A DNA stretch of 6,797 nt from Acidobacteriota bacterium (GCA_017860075.1 JAFNAH010000223.1:1-6797); one strand, 5' to 3'; shown: positions 1 to 6,577, counted from the stretch's first letter. Translations and numbers: made by a program. The notes: a model not told the origin generated them from the letters alone.

Positions 1-2
1 CC

Positions 3-515
3 CGCATGCTCGCAGAAATGCAGACTGCGCTTCGGAGGTTCAGCGCAGACATCCGGTGGACGGCGGTGCCGTCAATCCACCTCACGCTGAAGTTCCTGGG
101 TGAGATAGATCCTGCAATCCTGCCGCAACTGAGCGGGGCGCTCCGGGCCTTGCCCCCCGCCGCACCGTTCACGCTGCGCCTGGAGGGGATGGGCGCCTTC
201 CCGAACCTCGTACGCCCCAGGGTGATCTGGTGCGGGCTCGAGGGGGACCGGCCGGCGCTGTTACAGCTGCAGGAACGTGTCGAAACGGAGTGTGTTCGGG
301 CGGCCTTTGAAAGGGAGAATCGACCTTTTCAGCCCCACCTTACCCTCGGGAGGGTGCAGGGGAAAAGGAATTTGCAGCCCCTCCTGGACTATATTAAAAT
401 CGCGACCAGCCCCAAATGCGAGTTCGTGGTCGATCACTACAGGATTTACAGGAGTACCCTGACGCCACAGGGAGCCATTTACGATGTTCTGGAGTCGATC
501 CCGCTCCAGCGATAG
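3..515 (+). CDS. thpR: RNA 2',3'-cyclic phosphodiesterase, 5'-truncated by window edge
   Basis: 2H-phosphoesterase family (ThpR/LigT), a small cytoplasmic enzyme that opens 2',3'-cyclic phosphate ends of RNA; its physiological role in bacteria is poorly defined. Both catalytic H-x-T-x motifs are visible: HLTLKFLG (His25 and Thr27 counted from the ATG at 6) and HLTLGRV (His111, Thr113), spaced as expected. The intervening region (LRLEGMGAFPNLVRPRVIW) and the C-terminal YRSTLTPQGAIYDVL are typical of the family. The frame stays open to the left edge, and the first 15-20 residues normal for the family (the RLFIAIDLP-type first strand) are missing. The true start therefore lies upstream, and the ATG at 6 is probably an internal Met. 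Stop TAG at 513-515. It lies 82 bp upstream of plsY on the same strand. Identification is firm; only the N terminus is unknown. Confidence 0.93.
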   Translation, partial: RMLAEMQTALRRFSADIRWTAVPSIHLTLKFLGEIDPAILPQLSGALRALPPAAPFTLRLEGMGAFPNLVRPRVIWCGLEGDRPALLQLQERVETECVRAAFERENRPFQPHLTLGRVQGKRNLQPLLDYIKIATSPKCEFVVDHYRIYRSTLTPQGAIYDVLESIPLQR

Positions 516-518
516 AGT

Positions 519-556
519 ACACCCCTGAAATCGGAAACCGGCCTTCCCCGGGGTGT
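519..556. other. weak inverted repeat in thpR-plsY gap
   Basis: ACACCCC (519-525) and GGGGTGT (550-556) form a perfect 7-bp inverted repeat around a 24-base loop. The loop side also contains the palindrome CCCCGGGG (546-553), which competes with the outer stem. There is no T-run after it, so it does not look like an intrinsic terminator. It could be a weak attenuating hairpin or chance in GC-rich DNA. The rest of the gap (516-597) shows no promoter I can support. Confidence 0.2.
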
Positions 557-597
557 TCTGCTGTGAATCCGGGATCCGGCCGGGCCTCTTGAGCGAG

Positions 598-1197
598 ATG
601 GAACGCGATTATCTGATCCCTGTCATTGGTTACCTGCTCGGATCCATCCCATTCGGCTTCCTGATTGTCCGAGTCACTGCAGGGGCTGATATCCGCAGGC
701 AGGGGAGCGGCAACATCGGCGCGACAAACGTTTTTCGCAAGAGCCGCTGGGCGGGAGTCGGTACGCTGCTGCTGGATGGAGGAAAGGGCTATCTCGCCGT
801 GCTCATCGCACGCTGGATGGGGGGGGACCCGGCCTGGCAGGCGATAGCCGCGCTGGCGGCTATCCTCGGGCATGTCTTCACGGTCTGGCTTCGTTTCAAA
901 GGGGGAAAGGGAGTTGCGACCGGCTGCGGCGCATACCTGGCGATCTGCCCTGCGGCCGTGGTTACGACGCTCGTGGTTTTCGTCGTGACGGTGGCGGTGA
1001 CGCGCTACATCTCTCTGGCTTCCATCCTGGCCACGGGGGCCTTTCCCCTGTGGGCCTACCTCTACGGAGAACCGGCCTCCGTTCTGCTCTGGGGGGCACT
1101 GGGGGCCTCGGTGATCATTCTGAAGCATCATCAGAACATCCGCAGGCTCTTCGCCGGGACTGAAAGCAAGTTCGCCTGCGGCAGCCGCGCGGGTTGA
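598..1197 (+). CDS. plsY: glycerol-3-phosphate acyltransferase PlsY
   Basis: Integral inner-membrane enzyme that transfers an acyl chain from acyl-phosphate (made by PlsX) to glycerol-3-phosphate, giving lysophosphatidic acid, the first step of phospholipid synthesis. Numbered from the ATG at 598 (199 aa, the normal family length), the signatures are present in order: GSIPFG (15-20) in the first membrane helix, GSGNIGATNVFR (36-47), DGGKG (60-64), GHVFTVWLRFKGGKGVAT (91-108), and HHQNIRRLFAGTE (177-189). About five hydrophobic membrane segments are seen. An upstream GTG (553) would add 15 residues unlike the family, and TTG at 589 is also in frame. The ATG at 598 puts the membrane helix at the expected place, although its Shine-Dalgarno (GAGCGAG, immediately adjacent) is poor. 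The usual partner gpsA is not next to it; a Trm112-type gene follows after 20 bp. The last ~10 residues (KFACGSRAG) are a non-conserved tail. Confidence 0.95.
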   Translation: MERDYLIPVIGYLLGSIPFGFLIVRVTAGADIRRQGSGNIGATNVFRKSRWAGVGTLLLDGGKGYLAVLIARWMGGDPAWQAIAALAAILGHVFTVWLRFKGGKGVATGCGAYLAICPAAVVTTLVVFVVTVAVTRYISLASILATGAFPLWAYLYGEPASVLLWGALGASVIILKHHQNIRRLFAGTESKFACGSRAG

Positions 1198-1206
1198 AAA
1201 GCGATT

Positions 1207-1212
1207 GGGAGG
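1207..1212 (+). promoter_or_regulatory. ribosome binding site for the Trm112-type gene
   Basis: GGGAGG at 1207-1212 lies 5 bases before ATG 1218 and decides the start. An in-frame TTG at 1194, overlapping the plsY stop, would give a longer protein but has no comparable site, and the extra residues (LKSDWEVR) do not belong to the family. Confidence 0.7.
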
Positions 1213-1217
1213 TAAGG

Positions 1218-1391
1218 ATGGCAATCAACAAGGAGCTTCTGGAGATACTCGCCTGTCCGCTCTGCAAGGAAGAGGTGAAATTGACGGCGGATGAGAATGG
1301 GTTGAAGTGCGTGAAATGCCATCGGGTCTACCCGATTCGAAACGGCATCCCCGTCATGCTGATCGAAGAGGCGAAGATCGAGGAAGAATGA
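1218..1391 (+). CDS. Trm112/YcaR-family small zinc-ribbon-like protein
   Basis: 57-residue protein of the Trm112/YcaR (UPF0434) family. It opens with the typical INKELLEILACPLCKEEV, followed by LKCVKCHRVYPIRNGIPVML. Four cysteines form two CxxC knuckles (C13/C16 and C31/C34), consistent with one structural zinc site. Some bacterial members have lost these cysteines, so their retention here is worth noting. In eukaryotes and archaea Trm112 activates methyltransferases; the bacterial role is not settled, and bacterial homologues often sit beside lipid A/KDO genes (ycaR beside lpxK-kdsB in Enterobacteria). Here it precedes a heptosyltransferase-type gene with an ATGA overlap (1388-1391), which fits an envelope-linked role. 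The tail is acidic (IEEAKIEEE). The family call is firm; the function is open. Confidence 0.92.
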   Translation: MAINKELLEILACPLCKEEVKLTADENGLKCVKCHRVYPIRNGIPVMLIEEAKIEEE

Positions 1392-2491
1392 GCAGCGGCG
1401 TTGCGGATGCGGCCGCCGGGCCGTTGCGGGAAGCGCTGGCGCATGCGGACCGGTTGCTTCTCGTCCGGCTGCGATCGCTGGGCGATTCAATACTCACTCT
1501 GCCGCTCATCCAGGCACTTCATGACTGGCGCCGCGACCTGCAACTGCATGTCCTGGTGGAAGCACCGTTCGCCCCCGTATTCGAGGAACATCCCGCGGTT
1601 CACAAGACGCTGATCCTTCGCACCCGGGAATGTCCGGCCGGCTGGTCGAAGGCCCGTGCAGCGCTGGAAATCCTCAAGCACCGCTACCCGGCGGTGCTCA
1701 ATCTCCACGGCGGCCCCACCTCGCTGATCCTGACCCTCGCCAGCCTCTCGCCTGTTCGCATCGGGCAGGCGAGCTTCCGGAACGCAGGGGCATACAACGT
1801 TCACATTCCTCCTTCGGACAGGGTCTGGATGAGACCGGACCTGCACACGGTCGAACACCAGCTCACGATTATGCGCTGGCTGGGCCTTCCGATGGCGGCC
1901 GGGTGCGGACCAGGGCTCTTCGTGCGTGCTTCGGCCCGCGCAGCGATCGAAGCAAGGTTGACGGCGGCCGGGATCGCGCCCGGCGCTTATATCCAGATCC
2001 ACCCGACCGCCATGCTTCCTACAAAGGCGTGGAGTGCCGAAAACTTCGCCTCCCTCGGAGACACTCTGTCCGTTGAATACCATCGACCTGTCATCTTCAC
2101 GGCCGGCCCTTCGGAGAGCCGTGTCCTGGAGCAGGTGCAAAGCTGCGCCAGGGTCAGCCACACCTACTGGGCGGATCTGGAGCTGGGGGAGTTATTTGCC
2201 CTGATCGCCGGTTGCCGGCTGTTCGTTGGCAACGACAGCGGCCCGACGCACGCCGCGGCGGCGCTGAGGAAGCCGGTTGTCGTCGTGTGGGGGTCCTCCA
2301 ACTACGTCGCCTGGAGGCCGTGGGAGACACGCTACGAACTCGTCAGGTCGGACCTTCCGTGCATCCCCTGTCCCGGCTACTTCTGCGCTGAATATGGCGA
2401 CTCACGATGCATCGGCCGGATTCCGGTGGAGGCGGTGGCGGTGGCATGCCGGAGAATGCTGGAACATGAGGCCGTTGCGGCCGCGCCATGA
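1388..2491 (+). CDS. GT9-family glycosyltransferase, probable LPS heptosyltransferase
   Basis: 367 aa from the ATG at 1388, which overlaps the stop of the preceding gene (ATGA) and has GAGGAAG just upstream. GT9 (WaaC/WaaF/WaaQ) enzymes work at the inner face of the inner membrane and transfer ADP-heptose to Kdo or heptose of the LPS core. Seen here: the N-terminal LLLVRLRSLGDSILTLPLI (23-41) with the conserved GD, the donor-side IQIHPTAMLPTKAWSAENF (202-220) with Lys213 and Trp215, and GNDSGPTHAAAALRKPVVVV (281-300) with Asp283 and His288. A C-terminal cysteine cluster (C325, C328, C333, C341) precedes IPVEAV. An open frame continues upstream to 1307, but those residues come from the overlapping gene and are not family-like. 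I cannot tell heptosyltransferase I, II or III apart from sequence alone. hldA nearby on the other strand supports heptose as the donor. It is coupled by another ATGA to the downstream pseudokinase gene. Confidence 0.9.
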   Translation: MSSGVADAAAGPLREALAHADRLLLVRLRSLGDSILTLPLIQALHDWRRDLQLHVLVEAPFAPVFEEHPAVHKTLILRTRECPAGWSKARAALEILKHRYPAVLNLHGGPTSLILTLASLSPVRIGQASFRNAGAYNVHIPPSDRVWMRPDLHTVEHQLTIMRWLGLPMAAGCGPGLFVRASARAAIEARLTAAGIAPGAYIQIHPTAMLPTKAWSAENFASLGDTLSVEYHRPVIFTAGPSESRVLEQVQSCARVSHTYWADLELGELFALIAGCRLFVGNDSGPTHAAAALRKPVVVVWGSSNYVAWRPWETRYELVRSDLPCIPCPGYFCAEYGDSRCIGRIPVEAVAVACRRMLEHEAVAAAP

Positions 2492-5343
2492 ATCATCTAT
2501 CGGCCGAGACGAAGGTCTCCCGGTTGACGGACGCCTCCCGGGGCCGGCAGCGACATTTCCACCCGGACAACGGAATCCCGCTTTCGGGGAATTCTTGCGC
2601 TGTGCATGCCCGTCCGGGCCAGGTTGTCTCGGGATACAAGATACTCGGGAAGCTCCGCGAGACCGATCTCGGAGTCGTCTACAGCGCCGAGGATACCCGG
2701 CAGAGCCGCCCGGTTGCGTTCGTTGTCCTCCCGCAGGCCGTGGCCCTCAATCGCAAAGCGATGCAGCGGTTCCAGGCCTGCGTAACAACCAGCACGGCGC
2801 TGAGCCATCCGAACCTCTGCGACGTCTATGACATCGGCAGCCATGACGATCATCCGTTCATTGTCATGGAGCTGCTCGAAGGTCAGACGCTCGGGCGCCG
2901 TATCGCCGAGAGACCTCTCCATATCGAAGAAATCCTCGATTGGGGCAGCCAGGTGCTCGAGGCGCTGGAGGCCGCGCATGTGAAGGGAGTCATTTACCGG
3001 GATATCACGCCCGCAAACATCTATATCACAAGGCACGGCACCGTCAAGTTGCTCGATCTCGAGCTGGCAAAACTGATCGAGAATCGGCCACCGGCTGTCA
3101 CGAAGGGCCCCGTAGTCGGGAACCGGGGAACGCCATCGGCCGAGGGGAGCGACTGTCCCGCAGCGGCATACATGTCGCCTGAACAGGTACGCGGCGAACA
3201 GGTGGACGCGCGCTCCGACGTCTTCGCGCTCGGTGCCGTGCTCTACCAGATGGCCACCGGGACGCGGGCCTTCCAGGGAGAGACCTACGACGCGATCGTC
3301 GACGAGGTGATCAACAAGCCGGCTCGACCGCCTGCGCGCCCGGTGCGCAAGCTCCCGCCGGGCTTCTGGCATGCCGTAAGCAAGGCGCTGGAGAAGGAGA
3401 AGGACCTCCGCTATCACTCCGCAAGCGAGATGTTGCGCGACCTGCACCGGCTGCTGAGAGATAGTGCTCCCGAAGACACGGCGGACCGGCCGGCTGCGGT
3501 CACGCGCGTCGCCCACCGGGTTGCGCGCAGGCGTTGGATTCAGGCAACAGCGCTGCTGGCGGTCCTGATCGTCCCCCTCTGGTGGTACTTCACAGGCCGG
3601 TTCCGCGGACCGGTGCGGGTCACGCAGTTCATTTCCCTGCCGGGCCATAAAGACCGTCCCAGGTTCTCTCCCGACGGAAAGCAGGTCGCATTCGAGTGGG
3701 ACGGAGCCGACGGCAGCAACCGGGATATTTATGTCAAGCGGTCCGGATCCGCCGCGCCTTACAGATTGACCTCAGATCCCGGCGATGACGAAGCGCCGGT
3801 GTGGTCTCCCGATGGCCGGCAGATCGCCTTTGTGCGGGAATCGGACGGGGGCGCAGCGATCTACGCGGTTGCCGCAGAGGGTGGAGCCGAGCGGCGGCTG
3901 ATTCGGATACACGGACCCGCCTACTTTCTCGGTGAGTTCATACCCGCTCCGACCTGGTCTCCGGACGGGAAGTGGCTGGCTTTTTCGCAAAAGGGCACTG
4001 AGGATGGTCCGGTTCGCGTCATGCTGATGTCGCTGGAGACGAAGGAGGCCAAGCCGTTCACCTATCCCCCATCAGGCTCTCCGGGGGACTTCTGGCCCGA
4101 GTTCTCTCCGGATGGCCGGAGTATCGCCTTCGTCAGGAAGATGCGCGTCGGCGTAAATGACGTCTGGATTCAACCCGTCTCTCAGACTGAAGCCAATCGG
4201 CTGACCCACAGGAACTACCTTTCCTGCGAAGGGCCGGCCTGGACCTCGGATGGTCAGGGTGTCGTGTTTTCGGCCTCCCTGGCCGGTGCCTATCCGAGGA
4301 TGTGGCGTACCTGGGTTGCAGGCGGTACGCCGGAGCCATTCCAGGGCCTGGGTCAAAACGTGGGCCCGCCATCGGTATCGAAGAACCGGATCGTCTACGC
4401 CCAGGCTAATGGCCGGGGGATCAGCATATGGCGGCTGCCTGGACCGGGGGCACAGCCGTCAGGCGGCAATCCGGCCCAACTGATCGCCTCCAGCGGCGAC
4501 GATACCAACCCCCGCTTTTCGCCTGATGGAGCGAGGATCGCATTCGAGTCAACCAGGTCCGGCACAAACCAGGTCTGGGTCTGCTCGAGCGATGGGTCCA
4601 GGCCGGTTCAGCTGACGAATCTGGGCGGCTATTGCGGCGCTGCGAGCTGGTCGCCGGATGGAAACCGGATTGTGTTTGACTCCACTGCCAGCGGTAATCG
4701 TGAAATCTGGGTCGTCGAATCCGGCGGCGGAGTCCCCCGCCTGATGACAAAGAATGCTGCACAGGATACAGCGCCAAGCTTCTCCAGGGACGGTCGCTGG
4801 ATCTACTTCAGCTCCGACCGCAGCGGCAGATTCCAGATCTGGAAGGTGCTTTCGGAAGGGGGCAATGCCGTGCAGGTCACGTTCGGCGGAGGATTCTACG
4901 CCGTTGAATCGCACGACGCCTCGATTCTCTACTACTCGCAACGGAATCGCTCAGGCATCTGGAGAGTGCCAACCGGGGGCGGCGAGGAGACGCGCATCTT
5001 GAATCGGCCGGTCAACTGGACTGACTGGTCGCTGTCGCGCGAAGGCCTGGTCTATATAGCCCGGAGAGCCCGTCCCGTCGGCGAGGGATTCGTGATCGGA
5101 TACCTGCAATTCGATAGCGGCAAGGTGACGGAGATCTACCAGGCAGACAGCACTTGTCGTCATGGCTGGCTGACCGTCTCGCAGGATGATCAGTGGGTTC
5201 TGTACGGGGAGGTGCCCCGATGGGAAGTGAATCTCATGCTGGCGGAGAACCTGCCGTTGAAGCACCCCGCATTCCTTCGATTCCCCGGCCTTCTGCTTGG
5301 GATTTGTCCTCCCCGTGATCCCGAGGCCGTCGCGCAACCGTGA
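2488..5343 (+). CDS. membrane-anchored pseudokinase with TolB/PD40-type beta-propeller
   Basis: 951 aa. Residues 47-324 have a Ser/Thr kinase fold, 325-349 form a basic linker (RVARRRW), 350-368 one membrane helix (ATALLAVLIVPLWWYF), and 380-920 about twelve PD40/WD40-like units. Clear SPDG-type units start near 389, 436, 487, 536, 582, 674, 718 and 762; degenerate ones near 626, 804, 844 and 893. Positive charges before the helix predict a cytoplasmic kinase-like domain and a periplasmic propeller. Key kinase positions are altered: glycine loop LGKLRETDLG (53-62), VAIK Lys to Val79 (VAFVVLP), alpha-C Glu probably Cys98, HRD to YRD (170-172), catalytic-loop Lys to Thr174, DFG to DLE (190-192). 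Asp172, Asn177, Asp190, SPE (230-232) and the alpha-F Asp244 remain. This suggests a pseudokinase with a sensing or scaffolding role. The ATG at 2488 overlaps the previous stop (ATGA) but lacks a Shine-Dalgarno; GTG 2602 (residue 39), 10 bases after GGGGA, is an alternative start. About 30 residues follow the usual LMLAEN ending. The architecture is firm; the partner and signal are unknown. Confidence 0.9.
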   Translation: MNHLSAETKVSRLTDASRGRQRHFHPDNGIPLSGNSCAVHARPGQVVSGYKILGKLRETDLGVVYSAEDTRQSRPVAFVVLPQAVALNRKAMQRFQACVTTSTALSHPNLCDVYDIGSHDDHPFIVMELLEGQTLGRRIAERPLHIEEILDWGSQVLEALEAAHVKGVIYRDITPANIYITRHGTVKLLDLELAKLIENRPPAVTKGPVVGNRGTPSAEGSDCPAAAYMSPEQVRGEQVDARSDVFALGAVLYQMATGTRAFQGETYDAIVDEVINKPARPPARPVRKLPPGFWHAVSKALEKEKDLRYHSASEMLRDLHRLLRDSAPEDTADRPAAVTRVAHRVARRRWIQATALLAVLIVPLWWYFTGRFRGPVRVTQFISLPGHKDRPRFSPDGKQVAFEWDGADGSNRDIYVKRSGSAAPYRLTSDPGDDEAPVWSPDGRQIAFVRESDGGAAIYAVAAEGGAERRLIRIHGPAYFLGEFIPAPTWSPDGKWLAFSQKGTEDGPVRVMLMSLETKEAKPFTYPPSGSPGDFWPEFSPDGRSIAFVRKMRVGVNDVWIQPVSQTEANRLTHRNYLSCEGPAWTSDGQGVVFSASLAGAYPRMWRTWVAGGTPEPFQGLGQNVGPPSVSKNRIVYAQANGRGISIWRLPGPGAQPSGGNPAQLIASSGDDTNPRFSPDGARIAFESTRSGTNQVWVCSSDGSRPVQLTNLGGYCGAASWSPDGNRIVFDSTASGNREIWVVESGGGVPRLMTKNAAQDTAPSFSRDGRWIYFSSDRSGRFQIWKVLSEGGNAVQVTFGGGFYAVESHDASILYYSQRNRSGIWRVPTGGGEETRILNRPVNWTDWSLSREGLVYIARRARPVGEGFVIGYLQFDSGKVTEIYQADSTCRHGWLTVSQDDQWVLYGEVPRWEVNLMLAENLPLKHPAFLRFPGLLLGICPPRDPEAVAQP

Positions 5344-5426
5344 TTCCGGATGACGATGCCGATTGCGACCTCGATTCCGGTTCCGACAGAGATGATTCTT
5401 CCTGCCTGATGAATGGCTCTCTCGAA
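5344..5426. other. 83-bp gap between convergent genes
   Basis: Lies between the stop codons of the pseudokinase gene (plus) and hldA (minus). I see no strong hairpin followed by a T-run on either strand. The only inverted repeats are short (for example TGATTC and GAATCA with a long loop). Termination may be Rho-dependent. A short acidic plus-strand frame opens here from a GTG at 5340 but runs into hldA and shows no family features. Confidence 0.5.
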
Positions 5427-6428
5427 TCAGTAGGATCGGAGTCGCTCGATGAGCTCCCCGGGGGTAACGGTCGCGGTGCCCAGTTTGCCGACCACTATGC
5501 CTGCTGCGACATTTGCGAGCACCGCCGCCTGCAGGATCGGGAGCCCTGCAGCCAGCCCGAGTGTCAGGGTTGAAATGACCGTGTCGCCGGCCCCTGTTAC
5601 GTCAAATACCTCGCGGGCGACCGTCGGGATGTGGGTTACCCTGGATCCTCCCTGGAAAAGCGTCATCCCTTCCTCGCCCCTGGTGACAAGCAGATAATCT
5701 ACCCGGAGCGAGCGCAGGATCCTCCTCCCGGCCCGCAGCAGGTCCTGCCTCGTGGAGATGGTCATGCCGGACGCGCGTTCCGCCTCCAGCGTGTTAGGCG
5801 TGATGACCGTCGCCGGCCGGTAGAACCCGAGGTCCTTGAGCTTCGGATCGACGCACACAATCCTGCCGGATGCGTGCGCCATGGGAAGGATCTCCTTCAG
5901 GAGGGCAGGCGTGATGAGGCCCTTCGCGTAATCGGAGACCACAACCGCAGCGCAGGACTGAAGCATTTTCCGGAAGCGGGAGACAATCCTCCTGTGCAGC
6001 GCGGGAGGAATCGGAGTCCGATCTTCGCGATCGGTCCTGCACACCTGCTGGTGATGGGCCACTATCCTCGTCTTCACGCTGGTCGCCCGGGCTCTGTCAA
6101 CCACCAGCCCGGCCACGGGCGAACCCAGGAGGCGAAACTCATGGCGCAGCCGTCGACCCTCGAAATCGTCGCCGATGACCCCCACGGGAATCGGGATCGC
6201 TCCCAGCGCACGGATGTTCGCGGCTACGTTGGCAGCCCCTCCCAGACAGGTGGTTTCCTTCTTGATTTCAACAACGGGAACGGGGGCCTCGGGGCTGATG
6301 CGACTTACCGAACCCCAGACAAACCGGTCGAGCATGACATCGCCGATCACCAGGATTCGCTGGTTGCGGAACTTCCGGACCGCATCCGAGAGCGTCTCGG
6401 GATTGCATTTGAATCGTGCCAGCACCAT
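5427..6428 (-). CDS. hldA: D-glycero-beta-D-manno-heptose-7-phosphate kinase (stand-alone HldA/RfaE1)
   Basis: Cytoplasmic PfkB/ribokinase-family enzyme that phosphorylates heptose-7-phosphate at C1 to give the 1,7-bisphosphate, a step towards ADP-heptose for the LPS core. 333 aa. Seen in order: the HldE/RfaE N-terminal signature GDVMLDRFVWGSVSRISPEA (29-48), PfkB signature 1 GGAANVAANIRALGA (63-77), VKTRIVAHHQQVCRTDRE (118-135), DYAKG (166-170), DPK (194-196), TPN (210-212), TRGEEGM (249-255), and PfkB signature 2 DVTGAGDTV (276-284) with catalytic Asp282. The protein ends where the kinase domain ends, so the cytidylyl/adenylyltransferase half of bifunctional HldE is absent. A separate hldC (rfaE2) must lie elsewhere if the pathway is complete. 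The start is well bounded: in-frame TAA and TGA lie about 25 bases upstream, and GAAGGA precedes the ATG by 9 bases. It is convergent with the GT9/pseudokinase operon. Confidence 0.96.
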   Translation of the reverse strand: MVLARFKCNPETLSDAVRKFRNQRILVIGDVMLDRFVWGSVSRISPEAPVPVVEIKKETTCLGGAANVAANIRALGAIPIPVGVIGDDFEGRRLRHEFRLLGSPVAGLVVDRARATSVKTRIVAHHQQVCRTDREDRTPIPPALHRRIVSRFRKMLQSCAAVVVSDYAKGLITPALLKEILPMAHASGRIVCVDPKLKDLGFYRPATVITPNTLEAERASGMTISTRQDLLRAGRRILRSLRVDYLLVTRGEEGMTLFQGGSRVTHIPTVAREVFDVTGAGDTVISTLTLGLAAGLPILQAAVLANVAAGIVVGKLGTATVTPGELIERLRSY

Positions 6429-6577
6429 ATCAGCCTGTCCTTCGGAACGTCATTACGTGCTCGCAATACATACCCATGGTCATGAGAGCGGGAGCCTCCA
6501 GGCAGAACGTGCCCGCTCGCGTCCGGGCCCTCAACGCCTTCGCGGAACAGCCTCCCTGTATCGCCGAACCTGGCTCC
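6429..6577. other. 149-bp intergenic region upstream of hldA
   Basis: Probably the leader, and possibly the promoter, of hldA, downstream of the partial gene to the right. It contains a 7-bp GC-rich inverted repeat, GAGCGGG (6486-6492) with CCCGCTC (6512-6518), around a 19-base loop, with no T-run on either side. I cannot support specific -35/-10 boxes. A plus-strand frame beginning at ATG 6482 runs to the right edge but has poor coding character (many Arg and Pro, low purine content at first codon positions). Confidence 0.4.
6438..6443 (-). promoter_or_regulatory. ribosome binding site of hldA
   Basis: On the minus strand GAAGGA lies 9 bases before the hldA ATG (6426-6428). With the in-frame stops just upstream it fixes the start. 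Confidence 0.65.

Noticed and set aside
394..1224. 276-codon minus-strand open frame opposite plsY
   Set aside because: Antisense to plsY, which has all family motifs. The frame is Arg/Pro/Gln-rich with no recognisable domain, typical of stop-poor antisense frames in GC-rich DNA.
2626..3460. reading the kinase-like domain as an ordinary active Ser/Thr kinase
   Set aside because: Too many independent catalytic positions are altered (glycine loop, VAIK Lys, alpha-C Glu, HRD His, catalytic-loop Lys, DFG Phe-Gly) for a default call of activity.
2497..3648. 383-codon minus-strand open frame opposite the kinase-like domain
   Set aside because: Long but low-complexity Arg-rich translation, fully antisense to a well-supported domain, with no family features.
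5340..5573. 77-codon acidic plus-strand frame starting at the pseudokinase stop (GTGA)
   Set aside because: Only the first third lies outside hldA, the rest is antisense to it. The Asp/Ser-rich composition has no recognisable fold, although the GTGA junction looks superficially like coupling.
5631..6485. 284-codon plus-strand open frame opposite hldA
   Set aside because: Shadow of hldA, whose conserved motifs run across the entire interval on the minus strand.
6486..6518. 7-bp GC-rich inverted repeat as a terminator for the right-hand partial gene
   Set aside because: 19-base loop and no T-run in either direction. Such repeats are expected by chance in this base composition.
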